Assembly: GCF_011397635.1 (NCBI RefSeq)
Contig: NC_064761.1
Coordinates: 23,787,643 to 23,851,642, forward strand
Reading direction: 5' to 3'
From: Epinephelus fuscoguttatus
Taxonomy: Eukaryota; Chordata; Actinopteri; Perciformes; Serranidae
Length of the DNA stretch: 64,000 bases
Part shown: positions 36,425-48,652 of the stretch, piece after piece
Layout: every line of letters starts with the position of its first letter
How positions within the stretch are numbered: position 1 is the first letter of the stretch
Notes under the pieces: model-generated
What the model saw: only the letters and a program-made list of their open reading frames with translations
Told to the model about the DNA's origin: nothing
The model's database searches: none
Program-made: the position numbers and the translations under genes

Positions 36425-38200
36425 CTGGTTCAAAGTCATATCAGGATGATTCTTTGTGTCTTATTTCAAGTATCAACCAGAATTATTTCTACTTTTTACA
36501 CTGTGAAAGAAGACATTTTGACGAATCTACTCCAAAGATAGCCAGTTGCTCAGTCATTTGGCACGTGTATTTTTCCAAAGAAACTTTGCAAACACCGTGA
36601 GAATTGTATGTCTTTTGACGTTATCTGATTTTCATACTGCCTGAGAAAAGAAAGGAGCAGTAGCAGTATAATAACCCATATCTTTTCTGTTTGTCAGAGG
36701 GATAAAGGAGTGGGGCGATTTAATTATATCGCCGTTGTATACGGCAGCAGCACATGTTCAATACTTTTAAATTTGTCTTTTTCCAGAATTAGCCGTCACT
36801 GACTTGTGCACCAGATCCACGTGAACACGTGCCCAGCCTGTATTCACATTGAGACAAACAATAGCGCTTGTTCAATTGAAAAGGTTTAAATTTACTGTCC
36901 TTTCTCTGACAGTGTTTTCTCATCCTTTTAATTGTCATTGAACCAAATCCCAAACTTTCTACTTCTTCTCAAAAATTATAGCATACATTATAATGTGTTC
37001 AGATTAAAGTAAATTAATACTAGATGTAAAGAATAAGAGATGCTGAGATAAAAAGGGCCACTTATTCATGCAACGTGAGGAATAGTGACATACCATAATT
37101 GGTACTTTATTATCACCTTGGAAACTGCAGGCATACGACGTTCCTGCCGAGTTGAAGTCCTGCTCCATTTCTTGCTCTCATTCTCTCGGACACACTCTTT
37201 CTCTCCTCTGTCTTCATGGCTTTCATGTCAAATTATCTGTGTGAAGTTGTGACTGAGTGCAAGTTAATTATGACAAAGACAGACACAGGAAAAAAGGAGA
37301 GGAGTGACCAGCCCAGCCAACGCTCCACTCTACCCAATTACAGTGCAGCCGGAGAGCTGCCCCCGGCTGACTGGAGCACCAATTAACATCCACAGTGAGA
37401 GGCTTTAGGAAACCTCCCTGACTCAGTGCTGTGACCTGACATTCACCCTGGCATCACTGTATATTAACAGCCAGCCAATGAGACCATAATGAGATCACAC
37501 CCAGGCAGAGGGTGTAAAATACCGCGCATCCCTCAGGACAGAACTTTGGCACAGCACACTGACTGGAAATCCTACATGAGCTGTGATAGACAATTTTGGA
37601 TTATGGAGCTCACAAAAGTGCAGTGCAGTGTGAACTTGTGCCAGATGGGAACTGGTACCATACACTCCCACAGTGCCCCCCACAGGAGACACCTCGTGGG
37701 ACTCAAGTCACAAGTCCTCTTCAGGCTAGCTCAAAGGTTCACTCTCCAGATTTCAAAGCTTTAACCAGTAAGTCCATTTGCTGAAAATGGTGAGGTGCCT
37801 GACTTTTATTTCATCATATACACTTTTACCAAATGTCAAGGATGAACATCAGTGCTCGAAAATTGCATAAATGTACCATTTTTCCTCCAGTATTTATATG
37901 AGCTGAAACTTAACATAAAACTTAAAACAGTCTGAAGCCTGCACAGTATCTTTGCTGTTCCTAGGACTGCACTCCTCTGGACAGAGACCTCAGATATTGT
38001 GCCTGGAATCTGCTAGAGCCACTCTCCCAGTTTGTGGGTCACAGCCCAGAGTGCTCCAGTTACCACTGGCACCAGTGTTGCCTTTACTCCCCACATCTTT
38101 CCTAGCTCCTCTTTCAGTCTTTGGTATTTGTTGAGCTTCTAGTGCTCCTTCTTCCTGATGTTGCTGTCCCTCGGCACAAGTGAAGGGTAAATATTTATAT
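36425..38200. other. Non-coding DNA, nothing recognised
   Basis: The frames at 37489-37784 overlap on both strands and have no domain. 37240-37480 is high-complexity sequence without repeat marks. Confidence 0.45.
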
Positions 38201-38204
38201 ATAT

Positions 38205-38690
38205 ATGTCGATATCTCATCAACACCTTGAGGGAATTTCTTCAAATTTGGCACAGATGTCCCCTTGGATTTGGAATTTGGTGATCGACAGGCAGTGGTCA
38301 AGGTCATGTTTTTGGCCATAACTCAAGAATTTCTTATGTTAATTATGACAAAACTTTACTCAAATGTTTAATAGGATAGAATAATGAATATATGTCATTT
38401 TATAGTCAGAAGTTCAAAGGTCACGTTCAGGCCATTACTCAACATCATATCTCAGGAACAGAAGCAGAGACAGTTGCTCAGATACTGAATTGGTGAGACT
38501 GATCTTTGGTCCCCACCTTGAAACTATGTTGATTGTATAGATCCTCTGTGCTGCCGGAGGGAGGATGTGTGTGACGCATCCATGTTTTCACAGACATGGA
38601 TGTAAACTGTGAGAAAAAATTGACTGGTGCATGGAGGGATATAACAGTAAGGGCAGTAATTCTAGTTTCCTTTTTAGTTTTGGCCTGTTT
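38205..38690. repeat. Probable interspersed repeat
   Basis: 'aatttcttcaaatttggcac' followed by 'ggtcaaggtcatg' is typical of a common fish repeat, and 'ggagggaggatgtgtgtg' occurs further on. No termini found. Recalled, not verified. Confidence 0.4.
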
Positions 38691-39099
38691 CATGTCTAGA
38701 CTGGCTTTTTATGATGAACTATAAACATTAAGTCATATGAGCTGAGAGTTAAATCCTTCAGTAGACAGTTTTGATGACCATCACCTTGTATTATCATTAC
38801 TACATGGACTCATGAGGGGAAATCACAACCAAGATTATTCCAGCGACATATAGCCAGTCACGCTGCATGTGACTGTCCCTAATATCCCTATTTTCTCTGC
38901 AATAGGTTGCACTATGAGCATTATTAGTCTACAGACTGTAACTGACCCTCGTGTCATTAAATATGATGGACAGGTAGAAACAGGATAATGATGAGTTGTC
39001 TGGTATGAGGAGAATACAGTTGTTGCTGTAGTAGTGTGGTGGCTGCATTGAACTCACTTTTTAATGAGGAACTAAAAAAGTAGTGTCGCATATCATGTA

Positions 39100-39392
39100 A
39101 CAGTTAATCAATTACAGAAAATTACCTGTTTTAGTGATCGATTAATCATTTGAGTCGCTTTTCAAGCAAAAAGTCCAAAAATTTGCCTCTTCAGTGCGAG
39201 GATTTGTTGCATTTCTCTTATTTTTTATATAGTTGTAAGCTGGATATCTTTGCGTTTGGACTTTTGTTCCAACAAAACAAGACATAGAAGACAGCAAAAT
39301 TGTATCATGCATTTAAAAAAATATTTTCCAACCATTTAAAGACAACTTGAATAATAGATAATTAAATAATCTATAGTTACAGCCTTGTTTTT
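39100..39392. mobile_element. hAT-like miniature element, decayed
   Basis: The interior has 'gatcgattaatcatttgagt' and 'caagcaaaaagtccaaaa'. The right end 'ttaaataatctatagttacagcc' resembles the right end of the element at 1-825. The left terminus is unclear. Confidence 0.55.
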
Positions 39393-39394
39393 AA

Positions 39395-41824
39395 TCCTGT
39401 TTCACTTTCTGGTGTATCAAAGAAAATCTGTGCACATTACCAGGTTTAACATTTGTTCTTAGGTTATCACTTTCTTAACAGCTCTCACAATCAGTAGATG
39501 GATTGCATAACTTTAAAAATAGTTCAACTTTCGCACCAAACAAGTTACAACATGTGCCATTAAATCACTCTTAGTTTAGGTCATTTTATTCATAACATTT
39601 TTGTTCTCTTTTCTTTCATTTTAACAGTTCACTCTTTATCCTGTCATGTTTTTTACCCTCCTGGAGGCTGCACAGCTCTCTGAATCACGCATCATTTTAA
39701 CAAAGCACAAATAATCAGCTCTTTCAACACTAAAAGCAACTCTAAAAATGTGGAACAATATCAAAGAAAATGGGACCTTGAGGTATCACACAGCTGCTGA
39801 CAGTCTGACAAAAGCTGTCATTATTTATTTATTTCACAGTTTATATTTTATGCCTGCGGTACTCCCCAACACTCCTCCCCCTGGGGATCCAGCTGAATAG
39901 GAATGTGCACAAAATGCCAGAGCTGTTATGAAAAATAGTTATGCAACTGTTAAACTCACATAAAATTCAGGAAATACAGTATATTACTGGAGGGATGCAG
40001 GGGACTATTTGATGTGGCAGGTGGAGCAGGCAGTCAGCCAGAGCACTGTCCACCCAGCCTGTGTCAGTACACACAGAGAAACACCAAGATAGAGTCAGAG
40101 GAGAGGTTAATGTACATGTTGAAGTGATGAGACAGATTGGAGAGTGGGATTTAAGTTGACAGCTGTGGCCACTAATAGCTGTAATGACCTGCAGAGATCT
40201 CGACCACATGAACGTACAGGTCATCAGTGCGTCCTCATTAGATGTGCACAAAGATGTGTAGAGGTGTATACATGACAAGCTCTTATCAGACTGTAACTCA
40301 CACTTTAAGAGAGTGCAGGAAAAGTTTCTTGTGTTCAGGACTGAGCACAAAATCCTGATGTTGTGTGACGTGCCCAGTGTAGAATCTGTTCTCACCTTTT
40401 GGCTAACAAGCTTCAGAGAGACACACATAGGAGGACAGGATGACACTTCCAGGTCAGACCCAATGACTGTGTTTTTCCAATTGCAGGTGGAGTTTGTATG
40501 CAAGGGACAGTGACAAACTTGTTCTGAGACTGACTTTGGATTGATAACTCATTTGTTTTGTGGTTGATCAATAGCTTTGTCATTATGCAGCAGTTCAGGT
40601 GCATTTCTAAATGTGCGCACACACACAAACCCAAATACACTTGGATAGTAAACCACATACACAGCAGCACTGGCATCTTGCTGCAAAATTATAATGATCT
40701 AAAATTCAACAATAAGGGAAAAAAGCAACAAAACAAAACAACAACAACAAAAAGTAAAAACTATTTTAGCTCATATTTCACTATTATGCATAGCAAATTT
40801 GTGGATGTGAAATTGCTACATGTCTTATTTTCTTATTTGGTTACTACATATTCACATCACCCATGCATCACCATACTATTATACTTGAAAGAAGCTAATG
40901 CAAAGTCTCATTGCAAATGTCTGTGCATGCTTGTTTGTAACAAATCAAAATACTGCAAGCCTCCTCCATAGTGACCTGACTGACAGAGGAAAAAATGAAA
41001 GGACATTATGGGGCACTCAGGCAGTGACTGTACAACAACATGAACACTTTTTCTGCAGACGCTGCAAGACATCATATCCAGTTCATAAAGGGAAAATTTA
41101 ACACAGGAGATGAATTTTGTAGTTAAGGGGAGAGAGGAGAAAACAAAAAAGGGTAAAAAAAACAAAAACAAACAAAAAAAAAAAAAGAGGATTTGTTAAC
41201 ACTTTAAAAAAGCAGACTTATGATGTTTTGCTTTGTAGCTGTCATATTTTGTGGAAATATATGTCATCAGTGTCGGTTATCAATTCCATTGTAGTAATAA
41301 AGATTAGATTGCCCAAATTACAGTCTGACTCATACCTCTGGTGTTGCTCAATACTGACTGACCTGAAAAATAATAAATCGCAGGCAAGAGTACAAAGTGT
41401 TCCCTCCTCTCTCACTGCAGAGATCAGTGTCAGCTGAGCAGTGTGTGTGGAGATGTGGAGAGATTTGCTGTCCCCTTCTTTCTGTCTTTCTTTCTTCCCT
41501 TCCCTTACACCCCTTATCCATCCTATATCTCCCTCGTCAAAAGACTGAAATTAAATCTTTGGCAACGCTCCTGCAGTCATCCCAAATTCCAGAACTCTGC
41601 ACTTAAACTGAGTTCACTGTATCCTCTCCCAGTCTCCCCCTCTGACTACTTTATGATGGTACTCTTTTCCATTCCTGTGTCACAGAAAAATGATGACTCA
41701 AAGGCTGATGCTCAGTGAAGATGTCTCACTAAAAATATTATTAAAAAGAAATGCTCTCCCATTTATTTAGAATGATTTGATCTCATGTAATTGAGGTAAA
41801 ATTGTCAGTGTGTTATAACCAAAT
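39395..41824. other. Non-coding DNA including a long but unconvincing open frame
   Basis: A 178-codon frame occupies 39967-40503 (-). It is rich in Ser/Thr/Cys/Leu, has no motif I recognise and no splice context, and is likely chance. A-rich simple sequence lies at 40719-40755 and 41144-41190. Confidence 0.45.
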
Positions 41825-42270
41825 TGCAGGGCCAACTCTCTAGAGTTCATATAATTTATCAGGTCCGAGCAGGGGACTGGTCTCTCTAGGACCAGAATCA
41901 GCTCATGGTCCAGATTGTACCAGTCCAGCAGGGTCACCACTGCAGCTACTGGTTTGAGTTTCAGCAGCAGTGCCACCTCCAGAGGGACCTTGTGAGTTTT
42001 CCCACCCAGCAGCTTTAGCCATAGAGGGAGGAGAAAAGAAATAATGAATCCTTCATGAACACATAAACACTATGCTGTGAGAATACATGAAGTACAAGAG
42101 GAACATGTGCATATGTTCCCTTTGTACTGGGACAAAGAACAAACCATCCTTACCATTGATGTGCACTGAATGCCAGGCTGGGGAATGTGTTTTATGGCCA
42201 CCTACGAGACAGTCACACAGACATTTGGTTAGTTCATACCACATACAAAGTGGATACATGAATCATAGAT

Positions 42271-42332
<62 letters not shown>

Positions 42333-42635
42333 AGGCAGATTGTCGTATTTGCGGCGACCAGCAAAGACTGTCCCGAAGCCTCCTCTACCCAGCCGTTCCT
42401 CCTCCTCATATCTGGCCTCAAAGGCAGCTGCAGAAACAAAACACAAACTTTGATTATACCTGTTCAGAACTTCACACTCATAAACTAACCCCTGATACTA
42501 ACGTGTGATCAAAAATTGAATCCTCTTTCCTATATTAATTCAAAACCAGCAAAGGCTGAACCTTCTAGCCAGCAGACAATTAGCGAGCCTGATTCTGTTC
42601 AAGAGTAACAAAGTAAGTAAGTGAGTAAACTCAAC
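41825..42635 (-). pseudogene. Truncated inverted copy of the Pim-like kinase gene (three exons)
   Basis: This segment is the reverse complement of 48653-49461 with only a scattering of differences outside the microsatellite. On the - strand it holds the glycine-loop exon (42333-42427), the VAIK exon (42154-42201) and the first part of the hinge exon (42012 down to 41825). Splice sites are intact and there is no stop inside the copied exons. The hinge exon is cut off after ALQ at the breakpoint, and the frame then runs into unrelated sequence, stopping at 41767. The catalytic HRD and DFG exons are absent, so no active kinase can be made. The loop reads GRGGFG here against GRGCFG in the complete copy, and KTHK replaces KTRK. 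Confidence 0.85.
42270..42330. repeat. (GT)n microsatellite within the inverted kinase copy
   Basis: About 60 bp of GT in the intron after the glycine-loop exon. It is the mirror of the (CA)n tract at 48961-49014 and was therefore present before the duplication. Confidence 0.95.
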
Positions 42636-42978
42636 CTTTTAGCAACTTGCTGGCTGCTCAGAGTACCTCAGTCTGGCGTCTCCCTCTCCTCTCTTGCCGT
42701 GAGCAGACAGGCAGGAGGGAGTTAATATAGTTACGAGAATTGGCAGGTCATTTCATCGTGAGCATGTCATAATGTAAGTCTGTGTGAAATTGGACCAAAA
42801 ACGTGATAGTGGCTGAGTGACATAATATTTCATACTATTTCAACAGTAATTTTCTGAGCAATTTTCCTTTAGAGTTTACTAAAATTTTCTTATGTGAATG
42901 TTTAGCCAAACCATGAGTTGTTTCTTTTTTTTGTAAACCTAACCTCATGCTTTTGTTGCACAAGGTAATAAGGTAGGT

Positions 42979-43198
42979 AATTTTTTTTTTTTTTTTTTGT
43001 TAAAGATATTTTTTGGGCATTTTTTGCCTTTAATGGACAGGACATTTAAGTGTGAAAGGGGGAGAGAGGGGGGATGACATGCAGCAAAGGGCATTTTGTG
43101 CATGTTTGTGTTTGGACCTGTGTGTAATTGACAAACAGAGTGAAAAATTGAATTTCCCCTTGAGGATTAATAAAGTATATAAAATTTAAAAAAAAAAA
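42979..43198. repeat. T-run, SINE-like block and LINE-like 3' end with A tail
   Basis: A run of T (42979-42999) precedes 'gggggatgacatgcagcaaa', typical of a fish repeat. A 3' end follows ('gaatttccccttgaggatta' then an A-run at 43187-43199) that abuts the Tc1 fossil. Likely two separate retroelement pieces. Confidence 0.45.
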
Positions 43199-44252
43199 AA
43201 TATTTGGCGGCTGTCATCTTACCCTCTATGTGGACTAGTCGCCCAGTTCCTGCAGCAGAAAAACATCCCCACAACATGATGCTGCCAACACCATGCTTCA
43301 CAGTAGGGATGGTGTTAGCCAGGTAATGAGCAGTGCCTCTTCTTCTCCAAATATGACGCTTGCAGTTCAGGCCAGAAAGTTCTATTTTGGTTTCATCAGA
43401 CCAGAGAATTTTGTTTCTCTAGGTCTGAGAATCCTTAAGGTGCCTTTTGGCAAACTCCAAGCGGGGTGCATGTGCCTTTTAGTGAGAAGTGGCTTCCGCC
43501 TGGCCACTCTACCATAAAGGCCTGATTGGTGGAGTGTGTTAGCAATGGTTGACCTTCTGGATGGTTCTCCTATCTAAACAAGGGAACACTGGAGCTCTGC
43601 CTTAGTGACCATAGGATTCTTGTTCACCTCTCTGACCAAGGCCCTTCTTCCCCGGTTACTCAGCTTGGTCGGACGGCCAGATCTAGGAAGGGTCCTGGTG
43701 GTTCCAAACTTCTTCCATTTCCGAATAATCGAGACCACAGTGCTTTTCGGGACCTTCAATGCTGCTGAAATTCTTTTGTATCCTTCCCCAGATTTGTGCC
43801 TTGACACAATCCGGTCTCGGAGGTCTGCAGACAATTCCTTGGACTTCATTGCTTGGTTTCTACTCTGATATGCACTGCCAACTGTGAGACCTTATATAGA
43901 CAGGTGTGTGCCATTCCAAATCATGTTCAATCAACAGAGTTTACCACAGGTAGACTCCATTCAAGTTGTAGAAGCATCTCAAAGATGATCAGTGGAAATC
44001 AGATGCACCTGAGCTTAAGTCTGAGTGTCATAGCAAAGGGTGTGAATACTTATGTACCTATTATGTTTGAATGCTTACATTTTTTATAAATTTACACAAA
44101 TGTCTGAAAATATGTTTTTACTTTGTCATTATGAGATATTTTATGTAGATTTTTTAAAGAAAACTATGCTCAAATCAGTTTTAGAATAAGTCTGTAACAT
44201 AGCAAAATATGGAAAAAGTGAAGGGGTGTGAATACTTTCTGGTGACACTGTA
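43199..44252 (-). pseudogene. Truncated Tc1-type transposon fossil
   Basis: The right side (5' end of the element) ends ACACTG followed by TA at 44251-44252, a Tc1-type terminus. On the - strand the N-terminal frame at 43849-43574 begins MKSKELSADLRDRIVSRHKS. It includes the paired helix-turn-helix region and the GRPTKLSNRGRR stretch between the two subdomains. A TAG stop follows ELQCSLV. Past it, the sequence continues in decayed form through the first catalytic Asp (SGLMKPK in place of SDETK) to a GRLVHIEG block, then ends abruptly at about 43199. The second Asp, the Glu and the other terminal repeat are missing. Immobile. Confidence 0.85.
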
Positions 44253-45200
44253 TCTGGCAAACTTTGTGTCGTCGCTGCTGGCACTAAACTACCTATTCTC
44301 TCAGTTAGCGGTCCTTAATTAGCTAAGCAGCGATCTCCGGCAGGCTCTTGCATCCTCTACCGCAAAAGAAAAGTCTGTTTTCGGAGAGTCATCCAGTAAG
44401 TGAAGAATAGAGATTTCTTCTGCTGCTCTGTGTGGCAGAGAGGTGAGGAAGCAATCAGAGGTCGAAAACAACAGGAGCTTTGCTTTTGTTGAGCAGGGTT
44501 TCACACACAGGTGTGAAAAACTAATTTCATTTAGGCAAAGGCACCAGAAGGAAGTGTTTCAGTCCTTTTTTTAAATCACAAAACAAATTAATCAGCAGAG
44601 TTCCTGTGGTTTCCCCACAGCCACCACCACTATGATTAAGCTCCAGTTTTATTTTAAATATGTAGGCCTATTATTTATTAACACATTGTGGTGCTTTTAT
44701 GTGAATGTGAACCATTTCTTTTTCATCTCCTTCACTTTCATATACAATGAAGCCTTGTTTATAAAACCTTGGCAACTGTTCCTGTGCAGCCAGCTGGCCA
44801 CTGTACTAAAATCTCGCATGGAGTGCTGTTTTCTAAGTTTCATTTCACACAGGCTTAATCCTTCATAGACTAGCCCACTCACTCCTGCGACACAGCACAC
44901 TGAAAATTGCATAACAGTTAAGCCAATCGTGGAAAACCCACCAACAGTGCATTTAGTTTGGTGTTTTCTGTGATTATTTTGTTACCACTTCTCTACTTTA
45001 TTCCTCATTGGCTCTTTTGGCAGCAGCTGTGCAGTCGTTCTGATTGGCTGTTCTTTGCGGCTTGTATTTTTGTTACCCTGACAAGGTTCAATCCTGCCAT
45101 TACAGACGTCATATGAGGAGGGCCTCGGTTAGGACTCTCTGCCTGACCTCCTAAAGACTGTGTGATAGTGCAGTGATGCTCAACTGAAGAAAATAGTAAT
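44253..45200. other. Non-coding DNA, nothing recognised
   Basis: Short frames on both strands without domain content or splice context. Confidence 0.5.
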
Positions 45201-45204
45201 TACC

Positions 45205-45842
45205 TGAGTGCGGGTTGGGGGAGAGTTACTGCCTCAAGCAAGGGAGTTCAAGTATCTTGGGGTCTTGTTCACGAGTGAGGGTAGAATGGAGCATGAGATG
45301 GATCGGCGGGTCAGTGCGGCTTCTGCAGTGACGTGGGCGCTGCACCGGTCCGTCGTGGTGAAGAGGGAGCTGAGCCAGAAAGCAAAGCTTTCAATTTACT
45401 GGTCCATCTACGTCCCAGCCCTCACCTATGGTCATGAACTCTGGGTAGTGACCGAAAGAACGAGATTGCAGATACAAGCGGTGGAAATGAGTTTCAGCCT
45501 TAGAGATAGGGTAAGGAGCTCGGACATCCAGAGGGAGCTCGGACTAGAGCCGCTGCTCCTTTGCGTCAAAAGGGGTCAGTTGAGGTGGTTTGGGCATCTG
45601 ATCAGGATGCCTCCTGGGCATCTCCCGCTGGAGGTGTCACGGGCATGTCCCACTGGTAGGAGGCCCCGGGGCAGACCCAGAACACGCTGGAGGGATTACA
45701 TATCTCGTCTGGCCTGGGAACACCTTGGGTTCCCCCAGGAGCTGGAAAGCATTGCCGTGGAGAGGGATGTTTGGGGTGCTTTGCTCGGCCTGCTGCCCCT
45801 GCAACCCGACCCTGGAGAAGCGGATGAAAATGGATGGATGGA
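45205..45842 (+). pseudogene. RTE/Rex3-like LINE, C-terminal part of the reverse transcriptase ORF and 3' tail
   Basis: The frame opens with EFKYLGVLFTSEGRM and continues through YWSIYVPALTYGHELWV, LRWFGHLIRMPPGHLP and TGRRPRGRPRTRWRDYISRL to LLPLQPDPGEADEN. This is the conserved region downstream of the reverse transcriptase palm in a very abundant fish LINE. It ends in ATGGATGGATGG, the short-repeat tail expected of Rex3/RTE-type elements. The frame is open for about 210 codons. Compared with my memory of the family, a short in-frame segment is missing after MSF (near 45490). The endonuclease and catalytic box are absent (5' truncation), so the copy is inactive. Codons after the tail (45843-45987) are chance. 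Confidence 0.8.
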
Positions 45843-45849
45843 ATGCAAC

Positions 45850-46975
45850 CAGCTGTACTGTATGCTGGACTGTTCTGGGCTTCACTTTTGCTTAGCTCTA
45901 TCTAACCCACCACATACTCAGGTGGTAGCACTCCTGTACAGGAGAGGTTTTGCACTGACAGACGAAACAAAATGTGGAAAAATGTGAATATGAGAATAAA
46001 AGCCTTTCAGTCTCAGGTCTATGGATGTGATTAGTTGCAGGGACAGACACAGGCCATCAGACACATGAAACAGATCTTCTGCAATTTGTAGGTTCAGACA
46101 GTACAGATCCAGAATCAGCCCTTCCTGGTTAAATTTTGTGAAGTGTGTGAAATGGTGAAATAAAACGGGATAGCTCTTGTTTCACTTAAGAATATAAAGT
46201 CATGTTGTAATGTCTAATAAACTGGGTCAGAGTAGGAGCCTTCAGTACAGCTTTTCTTTACCCTCCATCTCTGAGGTGAACAGGAGAAAATAAAGAACAT
46301 AAAGAACACCTGGCTGTCAGTCTCAGGTTTGTTGGTGTGCTGTTGAATTTTGCACCACTTTATCACCCTCTCTTGTCTCCTGAGGTGATCTGTTCTCATA
46401 GCAGTGAGACAATATTCAGTGTTTCTGCTGTCTGGGTGTCAGGCTAAAAATACACTTGTGCAAACAGGCTGAACTCATTACTGAGCCAGCTGACAAAGTT
46501 TTCTGTCCACTATCCTTCACTCAGTTATGACCATCAGCTTCATATGCACCATGTGCGGGAATCTGTCTTGGCTCCTGTGAAATAAGTTTCATAGTACTTG
46601 GATGCAATCACACGATACTGGGACAAAGAGGACACTGCAAGCCATCTAATATGGAGGACACACCTAATTTGTCTTAAGATTTACAGAACTTAAATAGTGA
46701 AATGGTACTTCTGCTTCACCATTGTCTATTTCAGCACATTATCAATTGTTGTGTTGCACTGTTTAAAGTCTTGGACATACTGTCCACACTGAATGTCCAC
46801 AGACAGCTGCGATCACACGGACATGTGGTTCTATTCATAGTACAGCTGAGGGTCTGTGTCAGCCCCCAGCAGTAAACGAGAGGCCTGAGAGGTGAGGTTA
46901 CCGTCCTATAGCTAACTTCAGGTGAAAGTGAAACTAAGAAGACACTGCAGGGTCCTGAGTGCATGTCTGACTAAT
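45850..46975. other. Non-coding DNA, nothing recognised
   Basis: No exon-like frame and no delimited repeat. Confidence 0.5.
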
Positions 46976-46979
46976 ATCT

Positions 46980-47190
46980 AGGGCTGCACCTGACTCATGT
47001 CAGTCGGACCAGATTCACTGGAGCCTATCCCACCTGACACTGGGCTCCCGCACATTCGTGACCCCTAACAGGATGAGCAGTCACGGAAAATGAATTTTAA
47101 AAAATGAATCAGATGAATTGTTTTATTTCCATATAAATTTTAAAAGTTTGAATAGGGCTCAGCAGGACATTCAGTGTGACAGCACAGCAT
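46980..47190 (+). repeat. Dispersed repeat, copy 2 of a pair
   Basis: GGGCTGCACCTGACT at the start and 'ctcagcaggacattcagtgt' at 47158 match 6904 and 7018 in the same order and orientation. The extra middle part (about 47015-47095) resembles a different dispersed repeat and may be a further insertion. Confidence 0.5.
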
Positions 47191-47689
47191 CTATCTAGCC
47201 TTTGGTATGAGCCTCCTTTGTGTTTTGTATGATCCATTTTGGCACACTTTTTGTAGCAGATGTTGTTTAATGAAGGCACTGAGCACATAGGGGGAGGGGT
47301 TTGAAATGTGATTGGGCCAGCCCAGTGTCAATTAATAAAATATATCAGTGGGCCAAACTACCTGTATTATTGGTCAGACAAAAAACAAACAAACAAACAA
47401 ACACAAAAACAAACAAACACAAAAACAATTGTACTGGCCTCAAAGACATGTCCGCCCTCTGGGAAACCCCCGTCATTCTGCATTCTAGAACACAATGTGT
47501 CACAAAGAGTCACAACATTCGAGAACCTCTTAAAATCCTTCGAATAGAGGCCAAGACACCTCGAAACACATTTAGACTTGTGATTTCAACAGTGAACCAT
47601 TACTGTTTGAGAGTCATGTCTTCAAAATCGTTTCATACCACAAACTCTGGTCAGTGTCGGCGCTCCAGTGAACAACCTGGTGAGTAGCT

Positions 47690-48100
47690 GTTGGAAAAGT
47701 TACTTTTGAAATGAAATTGATTACAGATTACTAGTTACCCTGTTAAAAATGTAATGAATGCTGTAATTATTTTAACTGCTTCATCAAAATAATGTAACTT
47801 ATTACATGTGATCATTTTTTGATTCATTTTCTAACATGTTTTTTTAAATTGGGCAATAAAGCTGCAAAATGAGCAGAAATAGTCTCTGCCAAAAGAAGCC
47901 ATTCCTGCACGGTGAAAAGATGCAAAGCAACAGAATGAATGTTATACTCTACATATAAACTTTTTTACTGTAAGGCATATATTCAGATGTAACCGCTTTG
48001 TAATCACCGACATTTTGATTAATATCTGTAATTTAATCACGTGCTTTTTCTCAGGAACTGTAACTGATCACATACATGATGTATTTTGTAATGTAAGTAC
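47690..48100. mobile_element. Probable decayed DNA element ('attacagattactag' family)
   Basis: Repeated 'gtaatgtaa', 'gattacagattact' and 'gtaatcac' motifs are characteristic of a common fish repeat, recognised from memory. It lies immediately upstream of the candidate first coding exon of the kinase and may have displaced or replaced its true 5' end. Confidence 0.4.
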
Positions 48101-48146
48101 ATGTAGCTGGTTCTTTCTTGGATCACTCAGACAGTGGATAATATAG

Positions 48147-48283
48147 GAGAAAGACCCAGGAAGAGGAGCAAAGGGACCCCAGTCTCTCCGAAGACCCCAA
48201 ACACCAGACCACCTCTGAGGCCTCATCCAGTAGCAAACCTGGCACCTCCTCATCAGTAAACACTGGCCTGCCTTGCAGCAGAG
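48147..48283 (+). CDS. Candidate N-terminal exon of the Pim-like kinase (incomplete)
   Basis: One frame is open for about 45 codons: RKTQEEEQRDPSLSEDP, then a Ser-rich run (EASSSSKPGTSSS), ending LPCSR plus one base at a GGTTAG donor (48284). The single-base overhang is exactly what the phase-1 start of the next exon (48861) requires, giving an Ala codon. Charged, Ser-rich low-complexity N-termini before the glycine loop are usual in fish Pim-like kinases. Weak points: the donor is not consensus, the acceptor (ATATAG at 48141-48146) has a poor pyrimidine tract, and an in-frame TAA lies just upstream. No start codon was found. Confidence 0.4.
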
Positions 48284-48524
48284 GTTAGATGAGATAGATG
48301 TTTAGCTGATGTTAGCCTTGTCTGCTCTGCACTGCACACCACCTGGGTTGGGCTGCAGCTAGCTAGCGGCGCAGCTCATTCACATTCACCAATGGTAATG
48401 CTGCTATAGGGGCTTACCTGGGGGGAGACCCGAGGGTGGACACAGTGTTTCCACAGCAACACTGTTGGGTCAAGTTACCAGCAGCACAGGGTAGTTCTAT
48501 CAGACCTGGAGGGTGCGCAGCACA

Positions 48525-48611
48525 GTTAACTGAAAAGTAGCAAAAATTAACCGATAGACCAACGTCTAACAATTTGAAAATACTTTTCTTGGTTAACCGT
48601 TGACATCCCTA
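48525..48611. mobile_element. hAT-like element end in the kinase intron
   Basis: 'aaaattaaccgatagacc' and the terminus GGTTAACCGTTGACATCCCTA resemble the right end of a common hAT-like fish element. The left end is not seen. It lies just outside the duplicated segment (which starts at 48653). Confidence 0.45.
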
Positions 48612-48652
48612 CTCAAAACACTGATAAAATCTGCGTTTCACCAGTAAATTCT

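Noticed and set aside
39967..40503. Longest non-transposon open frame (178 codons, - strand)
   Set aside because: Ser/Thr/Cys/Leu-rich without any motif, no splice sites or neighbouring exons, and no low-divergence duplicate; best explained as chance.
42087..42508. Cys-Val-rich frames across the GT tract, and their mirror at 48780-49199
   Set aside because: Translation of a microsatellite and of the antisense strand of kinase exons.
48256..48261. GTAAAC as the donor of the kinase N-terminal exon
   Set aside because: It looks better than GTTAGA at 48284 but would leave phase 0, while the next exon needs phase 1.
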